Assembly (NCBI GenBank): GCA_913041805.1
Contig: CAJWIZ010000003.1
Span: forward strand, 1-14,215
Direction of reading: 5' to 3'
DNA length: 14,215 bases
DNA from: an uncultured Prochlorococcus sp.
Lineage (GTDB): Bacteria; Cyanobacteriota; Cyanobacteriia; PCC-6307; Cyanobiaceae
This document shows positions 7,958 through 14,215 of this stretch, one piece after another. The notes below the pieces were generated by a model, which was given only the letters and a program-made list of their open reading frames with translations, was not told where the DNA came from and made no database searches. Each line of letters opens with the position of its first letter. Positions within the stretch are counted from its first letter, which is position 1. A program made the translations under genes and the position numbers.

Positions 7958-8323
7958 TCAGGATTCGGAAAGGGTTGCCACAGCAATGCTGATGTGGCAA
8001 GTCTGCTTCTTGATAGCGAAGGCACGACCTTGAGCTCGTGGCCTATAACGCTTCATAGAAGGACCCATATCAGCTATTGCACTGGTAATCACCAATGAAG
8101 CAGGGTCAAGTCCGAGGTTGTGTTCCGCATTAGCAACAGCAGAGCGAAGCACCTTAGTGATCGGACCAGTGGAGCGATACGGCATGAACTCAAGCATGAT
8201 CAGTGCATCGCGATAAGTACGACCACGGATCTGATCAAGAACACGTCGAACTTTGGAGACAGATCCACGAATATATCTGCCATGGGCTTTTGCAATTGAT
8301 GTAGTGGAAGATGAAGTTGTCAT
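7958..8323 (-). CDS. rplV: 50S ribosomal protein L22
   Basis: L22 spans the 50S subunit and its beta-hairpin forms, with L4, the constriction of the nascent peptide tunnel. The 121-residue product has a short Ser/Thr-rich N-terminus ([20 protein letters not shown]), then [20 protein letters not shown]. The hairpin tip [15 protein letters not shown] (about 90-104) carries residues that in other species mutate to macrolide resistance; here it looks wild type. The ATG at 8323 is preceded by GGAGG (8340-8336) inside the end of rpsS, at a rather long spacing of 12 bases. The gap to rpsS is five bases. Confidence 0.97.
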   Translation of the reverse strand: MTTSSSTTSIAKAHGRYIRGSVSKVRRVLDQIRGRTYRDALIMLEFMPYRSTGPITKVLRSAVANAEHNLGLDPASLVITSAIADMGPSMKRYRPRAQGRAFAIKKQTCHISIAVATLSES

Positions 8324-8328
8324 AGTTT

Positions 8329-8604
8329 CTAGCGACCTCCTTTCTTATCTTTAATGTGACCCTTAAAAGTACGAGTAGGGGCAAATTCACCTAGTTTGTG
8401 ACCAACCATTTGTTCAGTAATAAACACAGGTATATGTGTTTTGCCATTATGAACAGCAATGGTATGACCAATCATCATCGGCAAAATTGTAGAAGCCCGA
8501 GACCAGGTTTTAATCACTGACTTGTCGTCATCATTATTTTGCTTCTCAACCTTCCGTAGAAGGCTATCAGCAATAAAAGGTCCTTTTTTGAGTGAACGTC
8601 CCAT
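8329..8604 (-). CDS. rpsS: 30S ribosomal protein S19
   Basis: S19 forms a head complex with S13 and contributes to the bridge to the 50S central protuberance. The 91-residue product starts [20 protein letters not shown], continues through [24 protein letters not shown] and [22 protein letters not shown], and ends KDKKGGR. This is full length and canonical. The insertion around QNNDDDKSV (22-30) is within normal family variation. It begins 35 bases after rplB with no Shine-Dalgarno sequence. Confidence 0.98.
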   Translation of the reverse strand: MGRSLKKGPFIADSLLRKVEKQNNDDDKSVIKTWSRASTILPMMIGHTIAVHNGKTHIPVFITEQMVGHKLGEFAPTRTFKGHIKDKKGGR

Positions 8605-8639
8605 AGCGAATTAAGCAAAAAGAAAAGCAGTGAATGACA

Positions 8640-9503
8640 TCAGGAATCCCGTCCCCCACGACTCCGTTTAGAAATACGGCGACGTTTTCTGAGTACAAAC
8701 CTATTGCTTGGCTTGTTACGTTTCCTAGTCTTCAAGCCAAGTGCTGGCTTACCCCAAGGCGTCACAGGACCTGCACGACCAATAGGTGCTCGGCCTTCAC
8801 CTCCACCATGAGGATGATCACAGGGGTTCATTACACTTCCCCTGACCTGGGGTCTTCGTCCTAACCAGCGGCGGCGTCCGGCCTTGCCAAGACTAGTGTT
8901 TCTATTCTCAGAATTACCAACCTCACCAAGAGTGGCATAACACTCTCTGCGAACCAAACGAACTTCAGTAGAAGGCAATTTAAGGGCTACATAGTCACCT
9001 TCCTTAGCCATTACCTGAGCACTTGCACCTGCAGTTCTAACCATTTGACCGCCTCTACCCACATAGAGCTCAACACAATGAACACTGGAACCTAAAGGCA
9101 CAGAAGAGAGAGGCATTGCGTTCCCTGTCTCAATGGGTACATCAGGTCCAGAGATGACCTCTTGCCCAATACTGATCCCAGCTGGCGCAAGGATATAACG
9201 CTTCTCCCCATCTGTATAAAACAACAACGCCAAACGAGCATTGCGATGAGGGTCGTAATGGATCGCCGCTACTTTGGCTGGAATACCGTGCTTATTACGG
9301 CGAAAGTCCACAACCCTATATAAGCGTTTATGACCGCCACCTCGATGGCGACAGGTGATAACACCACGATTATTACGGCCCTTGCGACGATGCTTCGCAA
9401 CAACAAGAGAGCGTTCTGGCTTGCGAGCAGTTACTTCACTAAAGTCAGTAACGACTCTTGTGCGAGTTCCTGGGGTATAAGGACGGAAAGAACGAATTGC
9501 CAT
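8640..9503 (-). CDS. rplB: 50S ribosomal protein L2
   Basis: L2 is a primary rRNA-binding protein needed for subunit association and peptidyl transferase activity. The 287-residue product starts [18 protein letters not shown] and has the RNA-binding domain with [21 protein letters not shown]. The conserved loop [14 protein letters not shown] lies at about residues 225-238; H230 corresponds to the histidine long implicated in peptidyl transferase function. It ends in a very basic tail. The ATG at 9503 has AGGAGG (9520-9515), which overlaps the rplW stop codon, at an 11-base spacing. Nothing unusual is seen in the protein. Confidence 0.98.
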   Translation of the reverse strand: MAIRSFRPYTPGTRTRVVTDFSEVTARKPERSLVVAKHRRKGRNNRGVITCRHRGGGHKRLYRVVDFRRNKHGIPAKVAAIHYDPHRNARLALLFYTDGEKRYILAPAGISIGQEVISGPDVPIETGNAMPLSSVPLGSSVHCVELYVGRGGQMVRTAGASAQVMAKEGDYVALKLPSTEVRLVRRECYATLGEVGNSENRNTSLGKAGRRRWLGRRPQVRGSVMNPCDHPHGGGEGRAPIGRAGPVTPWGKPALGLKTRKRNKPSNRFVLRKRRRISKRSRGGRDS

Positions 9504-9518
9504 AGTTTTAAGACCCTC

Positions 9519-9821
9519 CTAGGACTCCGGGAACAATTGGATAGTGTTGCCTTCTGCCAATCTCACTACCGCCTTTTTTACTTGAGCACGTTTACCAGAA
9601 AAACGGCCTACGCGACGGGTTCTACGGGGTGGGTTCATTGTGCTAACTCCAACCACTCGCACATCGAACATTTTTTCAACCGCAGCTTTGATATCCGGTT
9701 TGGCTGCTCGATGATCAACTTCAAAGGTGTATTGATTTAATTCCAGGGCCCTTGTCGCTTTTTCAGTAATTAACGGTTTGCGGATTACATCTGCGAGTCT
9801 GTCTTTAAAAAATTCAGTCAT
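9519..9821 (-). CDS. rplW: 50S ribosomal protein L23
   Basis: L23 is at the tunnel exit and is the docking site for trigger factor and SRP. The protein has 100 residues from the ATG at 9821: [21 protein letters not shown], then [35 protein letters not shown] and the basic loop [24 protein letters not shown] longer reading starting at 9881 would add 20 codons lying in the end of rplD; this is rejected because L23 similarity begins at MTEF. The start overlaps the end of rplD by eight bases, and the Shine-Dalgarno sequence lies inside rplD. Confidence 0.97.
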   Translation of the reverse strand: MTEFFKDRLADVIRKPLITEKATRALELNQYTFEVDHRAAKPDIKAAVEKMFDVRVVGVSTMNPPRRTRRVGRFSGKRAQVKKAVVRLAEGNTIQLFPES

Positions 9822-10449
9822 TACCGTAGACCTCCTGAATAGTTGACAAAGCGTCTTCACCAACCACCAACGCATTGGCATTCAGTAAATCAAAGACATT
9901 GAGTTGGTCAGCTGCTATGAGCTTTACCTTCTCAAGGTTTCGTATGGAACGAATAATGATCTGTGAAGGTTGAGAAAGAATAATAAGCACCTTGGAATCA
10001 GAGGAAATTCCAAGGCGACCCAGAGCAGAAGAAATTTCGCTCGTCTTCGGGGTCTTTAATGCCTTACCAAAATCTTTAACAACTCTCAAATCATTGATTC
10101 GAGACATTAAGGCGGTTCGCAATGCTAGTCGTCGCTCCTTGCGATTCATCGCAAGGCTATATGTACGTGGTTTAGGTCCAAAAATAATTCCACCACCAGG
10201 TCGTAAAGGGGTACGAATAGAACCTTGCCTAGCTCGGCCAGTGCCTTTTTGCTTATAAGGTTTGCGACCTCCACCTCTAACCTCTGAACGAGTCAAAGTG
10301 CTTGCAGTACCTTGCCTAGTATGGGCTTGCTGTCGCAAAACTGATCTATGCATTAGGTCGACAGCTGAGGATTCTTTCGCAACCTTTAAATCAAGGCTAG
10401 CCTCACCAGACTCTTTACCTTGCCAATCAAGAACAATACAACTAGCCAT
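9814..10449 (-). CDS. rplD: 50S ribosomal protein L4
   Basis: L4 forms the other half of the tunnel constriction with L22. In E. coli it also represses its own S10 operon. The 211-residue product starts [20 protein letters not shown]. The long tunnel loop at about residues 45-90 contains [24 protein letters not shown] in sequence with [12 protein letters not shown], and the globular domain ends VYGND. Family length and motifs are normal. The ATG at 10449 is two bases after the rplC stop, with a good GGAGG (10463-10459) nine bases upstream. The 3' end overlaps rplW. Confidence 0.97.
   Translation of the reverse strand: MASCIVLDWQGKESGEASLDLKVAKESSAVDLMHRSVLRQQAHTRQGTASTLTRSEVRGGGRKPYKQKGTGRARQGSIRTPLRPGGGIIFGPKPRTYSLAMNRKERRLALRTALMSRINDLRVVKDFGKALKTPKTSEISSALGRLGISSDSKVLIILSQPSQIIIRSIRNLEKVKLIAADQLNVFDLLNANALVVGEDALSTIQEVYGND
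9831..9836 (-). promoter_or_regulatory. Shine-Dalgarno of rplW inside rplD
   Basis: AGGAGG stands nine bases upstream of the rplW ATG at 9821, within the last codons of rplD. It fixes the rplW start at this ATG and implies reinitiation or coupling between L4 and L23 synthesis. Confidence 0.85.
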
Positions 10450-10451
10450 TT

Positions 10452-11108
10452 TTAATTACCTCCTCCAACCGACTGCTCTCCGACACGTCGGGCATGGCGA
10501 ATATTAAGCAATGAACCTGGTTTACCAGGAACAGAGCCCTTGACTACAAGAAGGTTTCTCTCATTATCAACCTTGATTATTGTGAGTCCCCTGGTAGTGA
10601 TCTGCTTACCTCCATAGCGTCCTGCCATGCGCTTCCCTGGGTAAATGCGGCCTGGAGTTGTGCCAGCACCAGTAGAGCCAGGTTCTCTGTGATTTTTGGA
10701 ACCATGACTCATTGGACCTCGACTAAAACCATGACGCTTCTGATATCCAGAGAAACCTCGACCCATTGATTTTCCACTGACATCGACCTTCTGCCCAACT
10801 TCAAAATTTCTCAATGTGACTGAAGCTCCAAGCTTTAATCCATCTAAATCCTGAACTCGAAATTCACGTAAATAGCGGAGCAATTCGTCACCAGACTTAG
10901 AGAGATGGCCTTGAGAAGGCTTATTCATAAGCTTTTCTCGAGCCACTCCAAAACCAATCTGTACGGCTGCATAGCCATCAGTATCAGAAGATTTCAGTTG
11001 GGTGATCCGACAAGGACCTGCCTCGATCAAAGTGACCGGAACAGCTCTGCCTTGATCATCGAAAAACTGGGACATGCCCAATTTTTTTCCGAGGATGCCG
11101 ATAGACAT
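10452..11108 (-). CDS. rplC: 50S ribosomal protein L3, first gene of the operon
   Basis: L3 is one of two assembly-initiating 50S proteins and reaches the peptidyl transferase centre with its long loop. The 218-residue product starts [20 protein letters not shown]. It contains [19 protein letters not shown] and the loop [24 protein letters not shown] at about 142-165. The glutamine that PrmB methylates in E. coli (in GSIGQNQTPG) is replaced by alanine here. The ATG at 11108 has no Shine-Dalgarno sequence. rpsJ, which opens the S10 operon in E. coli, is absent, so rplC heads this cluster; in cyanobacteria rpsJ is usually found with the str genes. Confidence 0.97.
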   Translation of the reverse strand: MSIGILGKKLGMSQFFDDQGRAVPVTLIEAGPCRITQLKSSDTDGYAAVQIGFGVAREKLMNKPSQGHLSKSGDELLRYLREFRVQDLDGLKLGASVTLRNFEVGQKVDVSGKSMGRGFSGYQKRHGFSRGPMSHGSKNHREPGSTGAGTTPGRIYPGKRMAGRYGGKQITTRGLTIIKVDNERNLLVVKGSVPGKPGSLLNIRHARRVGEQSVGGGN

Positions 11109-11133
11109 GAGGATGTAATAGCGCCAGCGTTGA

Positions 11134-11153
11134 GAAGCACCTTAAAAGGCTTC
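11134..11153 (-). promoter_or_regulatory. Hairpin in the rplC 5' leader
   Basis: Read on the minus strand, GAAGCCT and AGG-CTTC pair over seven bases with a two-base bulge (TG) and a TTTA loop. The hairpin ends 25 bases before the rplC ATG. The flanking leader is about 38-42 % GC. This could be a translational or attenuation element of the S10-type operon, as L4 controls in E. coli, but the sequence shows only the fold. A weak TATTACT-like -10 lies further upstream near 11181-11187 without a clear -35. Confidence 0.3.
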
Positions 11154-11220
11154 ATTAGTTCACTGATCTTTAGAACGCTTTAGTAATAATCAAATCCTGA
11201 GCCGCAATTGACGAAACTCA

Positions 11221-11400
11221 AAACTGGATTAGAGCTAGCGAGCGAATCAGCTGGCTGGGACTTGGCCGAACAGATTTAGTTCAGTGAGTTTCCCGACAAA
11301 ATGGGTTTCACCCACTTTGTTCTGGCCTAAGGATTCAGCGCCATCGCTGAACCCGCTTAGCTTTCTGGAGGCCCGGCTAGCGGACGGGCATAGAAAAGCT
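11221..11400. other. GC-rich structured intergenic segment between rplC and ndhN
   Basis: By hand count this 180-base segment is about 53 % GC, against about 40 % in the 120 bases on its rplC side and 43 % in the 60 bases on its ndhN side. It holds three adjacent stem-loops. At 11296-11320, ACAAA-TGGGT pairs with ACCCA-TTTGT around TTC with one mismatch. At 11334-11351, TTCAGCG pairs perfectly with CGCTGAA around CCAT. At 11353-11383, CCGCTTAGC pairs with GCTAGCGG with one bulge. CTGAAC (11347-11352) can instead pair with GTTCAG (11279-11284), excluding the second hairpin. I see no convincing coding frame. It could be a small RNA, a leader/attenuator for the ribosomal operon, or a terminator-like barrier between divergent units. 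The strand is undecided. Confidence 0.35.
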
Positions 11401-11436
11401 GAGCGATATAAAACACTACACCACGACGGAACCTCA

Positions 11437-11442
11437 TATAAT
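11437..11442 (+). promoter_or_regulatory. Probable -10 box for the ndhN unit
   Basis: An exact TATAAT stands 44-49 bases before the ndhN ATG, which would give a 5' leader of roughly 35-40 bases. No TTGACA-like -35 box is visible at 16-18 bases upstream (the sequence there is CACTAC), so an activator or a relaxed -35 would be needed. This is the best promoter-like site for the plus-strand genes. Confidence 0.45.
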
Positions 11443-11485
11443 TACTGTAGGCAAGTGCCAGCTTTGTAATGATTGAATTAAAGCC

Positions 11486-11950
11486 ATGCCTTTGTTGATA
11501 TCTGGAAAGAATTTTCGAAAAGAACTTGAGATCGCAGGCTGTATTGCAATCAATGTTCCGCTAGAGGGAGGCTTCGAAACACGTTTGCTACGCCGTCTTC
11601 GAACAGCCGGCTATCACACGCACCTAGCCTCTGCAAGAGGCCTTGGGGATCCAGAAGTATTTCTTATGCAATTGCATGGTGTTCGCCCACCTCATCTAGG
11701 TCATCAAAGTGTGGCGCGGAATGGAGCATTAGGAGAAGTGCAACAAGTTGTTCCTCAACTAGGTCATCTTATGAATGGGGCAAAACCTGTCGCACTTTGG
11801 TTACTTGAAGGACAAGTTTTATCTAGATCAGAATTATTGGCTCTGACTGATCTCTGCAAACGTGAGCAATATTTAAAAGTGATAGTAGAAATGGGTGGTT
11901 CACGCAGCCTCAAATGGCAATCAATGAATTCTTTTTTAAACAACCAATAG
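11486..11950 (+). CDS. ndhN: NAD(P)H-quinone oxidoreductase subunit N
   Basis: NdhN is a cyanobacteria- and chloroplast-specific subunit of the NDH-1 complex in the thylakoid membrane, on the peripheral side where ferredoxin-driven electrons enter. It serves cyclic electron flow and respiration. The 154-residue product starts [19 protein letters not shown]. It carries family-typical stretches [16 protein letters not shown] (about 28-43), [24 protein letters not shown] (about 49-72), and [18 protein letters not shown]. It has no signal peptide or membrane span, and its length is normal. The ATG at 11486 lacks a Shine-Dalgarno sequence. It is the first gene of the plus-strand unit and ends ten bases before ldpA. 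Confidence 0.93.
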   Translation: MPLLISGKNFRKELEIAGCIAINVPLEGGFETRLLRRLRTAGYHTHLASARGLGDPEVFLMQLHGVRPPHLGHQSVARNGALGEVQQVVPQLGHLMNGAKPVALWLLEGQVLSRSELLALTDLCKREQYLKVIVEMGGSRSLKWQSMNSFLNNQ

Positions 11951-11960
11951 TTTTTCTGAA

Positions 11961-13001
11961 TTGGACCTAAATATTCATGCTTGTTCTGATGGCGAAGAAG
12001 CTCTTGCAAAAGGAAATTGGGTCAAATTAATCTGTGGAGCAAGTAATCAAGATCTCCCAGCGATATCTGATCTTTGTGCCGTATATGCCACCGCTGGTGT
12101 TCACTGCATTGATGTGGCTCCTGATGCAGCAGTTGTATGTGCTGCTCGCGAGGCGCTTGATTGGGTAGAAGCTGCCATAGGCATCCGACCTTGGCTGATG
12201 ATTAGTCTTAGTGATGGTGCAGATAAACATTTTCGAAAAGCATGGTTTGATCCAAAACGGTGCCCTCTAACCTGTCCACGCCCTTGTCAAGCAAAATGTC
12301 CTGCGAAAGCAATTACTAACTTTGCAGGTGTAAATACAAAACGCTGTTATGGATGTGGTCGATGTTTATCAGCCTGTCCATTAGGTCTTATCGAAGAAAA
12401 AGAAGAACATCTTTGCATCAAAGATTTCGCGCCACTCATTGCAGAACTTCGCCCTGATGCGATTGAAATTCATACTGCACCAGGTCGTCAAAAAGAGTTT
12501 AGAAAAGCCGTTGCTGCAATCATGGAGGCAAATGTTTCTTTTAAACGAGTTGCCGTTAGTTGCGGTTTACAAGGGTATGGCATCAACTCTGAAGAACTAG
12601 CCCAAGAACTTTGGGAACGTCATGCCTGTCTACGTCATCATGAACAAAAACCTTTGTGGCAGCTAGATGGTCGTCGTATGAGTGGGGACATTGGGAAGGG
12701 AACTGCCAAAGCAGCAGTGGACTTGTGGGCAAAATTGCACCCTCTAGCGCCACCAGGGCCACTTCAATTAGCTGGTGGCACCAATGCAAAAACCATCCAA
12801 TATTTTCTTAATCAAAACGGTCCAGCAGGGATAGCATTCGGAGGAATGGCAAGACAACTAATCCAACCCTGGCTGCTCAAAGCAGATGCCAATCAAATCA
12901 GTCTTCGAGAATGGCCCGAGGGATGGCAGGCCGCACTTGCAGCAGCCAAACAACTAGTCAATCCTTGGTTATTCAGAAAATCTGGACCAGAAGTCTGCTA
13001 A
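11961..13001 (+). CDS. ldpA: Light-dependent period protein LdpA (iron-sulphur protein), TTG start
   Basis: In Synechococcus elongatus LdpA is a redox-sensitive Fe-S protein that feeds light information into the circadian clock. The 346-residue product has an N-terminal domain with [16 protein letters not shown] (20-35). A cysteine set follows at C101, C105, C109 and C113, and then a ferredoxin-type C129-x2-C132-x2-C135-x3-C139-P motif, so two clusters can be bound. The C-terminal LdpA domain follows (about 160-346) with [15 protein letters not shown] and [14 protein letters not shown]. No ATG exists between the in-frame TAA at 11937 and the core, so TTG at 11961 is the most likely start. There is no Shine-Dalgarno sequence. 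It lies ten bases after ndhN, probably in one transcript. Confidence 0.88.
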   Translation: MDLNIHACSDGEEALAKGNWVKLICGASNQDLPAISDLCAVYATAGVHCIDVAPDAAVVCAAREALDWVEAAIGIRPWLMISLSDGADKHFRKAWFDPKRCPLTCPRPCQAKCPAKAITNFAGVNTKRCYGCGRCLSACPLGLIEEKEEHLCIKDFAPLIAELRPDAIEIHTAPGRQKEFRKAVAAIMEANVSFKRVAVSCGLQGYGINSEELAQELWERHACLRHHEQKPLWQLDGRRMSGDIGKGTAKAAVDLWAKLHPLAPPGPLQLAGGTNAKTIQYFLNQNGPAGIAFGGMARQLIQPWLLKADANQISLREWPEGWQAALAAAKQLVNPWLFRKSGPEVC

Positions 13002-13048
13002 AAAGTTTGAAGAGAATTCAACTCAACATTTTCAAAAGATTGAGTGGA

Positions 13049-14215
13049 ATGAAACCTAAACAAGTAACAGACGATCTAGACAAACTGCTTGAGGTATTAC
13101 CTCAAGCAGTTCAAGAAGCACTTTCGACAAAAGCAAGCCAAGAGGAACTACTTGAAGTTGTCCTTGATCTTGGTCGACTGCCTGAAGCACGTTATCCAGA
13201 GAGAGCAATCAATCTCGGCAGCACATACTTATCCAATAGTGATCTTGAAAAAACTATTAAACAGATAGGAAAATTTGGTTCTGATAATCGTGCAGGGATC
13301 GAAAGAACATTGCACCGAATAAGTGCTATTCGTAATCGACAACAAGATATTATTGGCCTGACATGTCGTGTCGGAAGAGCTGTATTTGGAACAGTTGCAA
13401 TAGTTAGAGACCTGATTGAGAGTGATCAATCCCTTTTGTTAATGGGTTGTCCTGGAGTGGGAAAAACAACGGTACTTAGAGAAATTGCAAGAGTCATCGC
13501 CGATGACCTTCATAAGAGAGTGGTTGTAATCGATACAAGTAATGAAATTGCTGGAGATGGAGACATACCTCATCCAGCAATTGGGCGAGCCAGACGAATG
13601 CAAGTTACTCATCCAGAGAATCAACATCAGGTCATGATTGAAGCAGTGGAGAATCACATGCCTGAAGTAATTGTGATAGATGAAATTGGCACAGAATTAG
13701 AAACTCATGCAGCACGAACAATTGCCGAAAGAGGGGTTCAATTGATCGCTACTGCTCATGGAAACACTATTGCGAACTTAATAAAGAATCCAACCCTTAG
13801 TGACCTAGTAGGAGGAATCCAATCAGTAACACTTGGTGATGAAGAAGCGAGAAGGCGCCGAACCCAAAAAACAGTTCTTGAACGAGCTGCAGAACCTACT
13901 TTCCCTATAGCAGTGGAAATAAACAGTCGAAGTTCTTGGTCTATTCATCAAGATGTGGCAAAAACTGTTGATTTAATGCTTCGTGGACAGCCACCCCAAC
14001 CTCAACAAAGAAGTTTTGGAAATGATGGAGAAGTCAAACTATTAAGCATCAACAATGCAGAAACTCAATCACAAAGACAACTGCCAAAGAAACTAGAAAA
14101 TATTAAACTTGAAGACTCAAACTCAATTGAAAAAATAAACACTAATAACATTCCTAAAAATAATAATGTTAATAGTAGTTATCATGATTTTGATCCAGAT
14201 AAGCTACCTCAGTAT
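13049..14215 (+). CDS. P-loop ATPase of the SpoIIIAA/Ycf45 (R3H-associated) type, 3' end missing
   Basis: The 389 visible residues start [19 protein letters not shown] at the ATG at 13049. The N-terminal region (1-100) contains [12 protein letters not shown], a SpoIIIAA-like hallmark, and is followed by [13 protein letters not shown] (103-115). The Walker A motif is GCPGVGKTT at 133-141 and the Walker B motif is VIVIDE with D211/E212. TAHGNT then supplies a sensor-like histidine, and [17 protein letters not shown] follows. Residues from about 315 onward form a polar linker rich in Q and N, consistent with leading to the C-terminal R3H nucleic-acid-binding domain found in cyanobacterial and plastid Ycf45 relatives. 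That domain would lie outside the window. Its cellular role is not established. It starts 47 bases after ldpA. Confidence 0.85.
   Translation, partial: MKPKQVTDDLDKLLEVLPQAVQEALSTKASQEELLEVVLDLGRLPEARYPERAINLGSTYLSNSDLEKTIKQIGKFGSDNRAGIERTLHRISAIRNRQQDIIGLTCRVGRAVFGTVAIVRDLIESDQSLLLMGCPGVGKTTVLREIARVIADDLHKRVVVIDTSNEIAGDGDIPHPAIGRARRMQVTHPENQHQVMIEAVENHMPEVIVIDEIGTELETHAARTIAERGVQLIATAHGNTIANLIKNPTLSDLVGGIQSVTLGDEEARRRRTQKTVLERAAEPTFPIAVEINSRSSWSIHQDVAKTVDLMLRGQPPQPQQRSFGNDGEVKLLSINNAETQSQRQLPKKLENIKLEDSNSIEKINTNNIPKNNNVNSSYHDFDPDKLPQY

Noticed and set aside
7939..8025. A 29-codon N-terminal extension of S3
   Set aside because: S3 similarity begins exactly at MGHKIHP (ATG at 7938), and the extra codons overlap rplV in another frame.
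9822..9881. A 20-codon N-terminal extension of L23
   Set aside because: The Shine-Dalgarno sequence and family alignment both place the start at the ATG at 9821; the extra codons are the end of rplD in another frame.
11284..11469. A 61-codon plus-strand frame starting with GTG in the rplC-ndhN gap
   Set aside because: No recognisable protein features, no Shine-Dalgarno sequence, and it runs through the three hairpins; the GC-rich segment is better explained as structured RNA or regulatory DNA.
1..14215. Mobile elements, CRISPR arrays, tRNA or rRNA genes, or a novel defence or biosynthetic system
   Set aside because: No terminal inverted repeats, spaced direct repeats, transposase or integrase motifs, tRNA cloverleaf or unexplained gene cluster is visible; nearly all bases belong to conserved housekeeping genes.

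Overview
The window looks like a marine picocyanobacterium, most likely Prochlorococcus (a low-light, moderately AT-rich type) or a close Synechococcus relative. The reasons are the S10/spc/alpha ribosomal protein order starting at rplC and lacking rpsJ, rpsN and rpmD, a short-type adenylate kinase, and a divergent unit holding two cyanobacterial genes (ndhN, ldpA) and a Ycf45-type ATPase gene. The strain cannot be fixed from the sequence alone.

Minus strand, 11108 down to 1: one tightly packed operon in transcription order rplC, rplD, rplW, rplB, rpsS, rplV, rpsC, rplP, rpmC, rpsQ, rplN, rplX, rplE, rpsH, rplF, rplR, rpsE, rplO, secY, adk, rpmJ, rpsM (rpsM runs off the left edge). Most gaps are under about 35 bases and several genes overlap. 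The larger gaps are before rplE (75 bases), secY (102) and rpsM (109). The first and last of these contain hairpins and could be control points. Products build the 50S and 30S subunits. SecY is the translocon channel served by those ribosomes, and Adk keeps the adenylate pools in balance. Five starts (rpsE, rpsQ, rpmC, rpsC, rplW) were set to ATG codons downstream of the longest open frames.

Between 11109 and 11485 lies a divergent intergenic region. It holds a hairpin in the rplC leader, a GC-rich stretch (about 53 % GC at 11221-11400, against about 40 % on each side) with three compact stem-loops, and a TATAAT box in front of ndhN. This is the least explained piece of the window.

Plus strand, 11486 to the right edge: ndhN (a photosynthetic NDH-1 subunit), ldpA (an iron-sulphur protein tied to redox input of the circadian clock, apparently starting at TTG), and a P-loop ATPase of the SpoIIIAA/Ycf45 type, cut by the window end. 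The three genes are closely spaced and probably co-transcribed.

I see no mobile element, CRISPR array, tRNA, rRNA or recognisable novel multigene system. The interest here lies in RNA structure in the gaps, not in unknown proteins.
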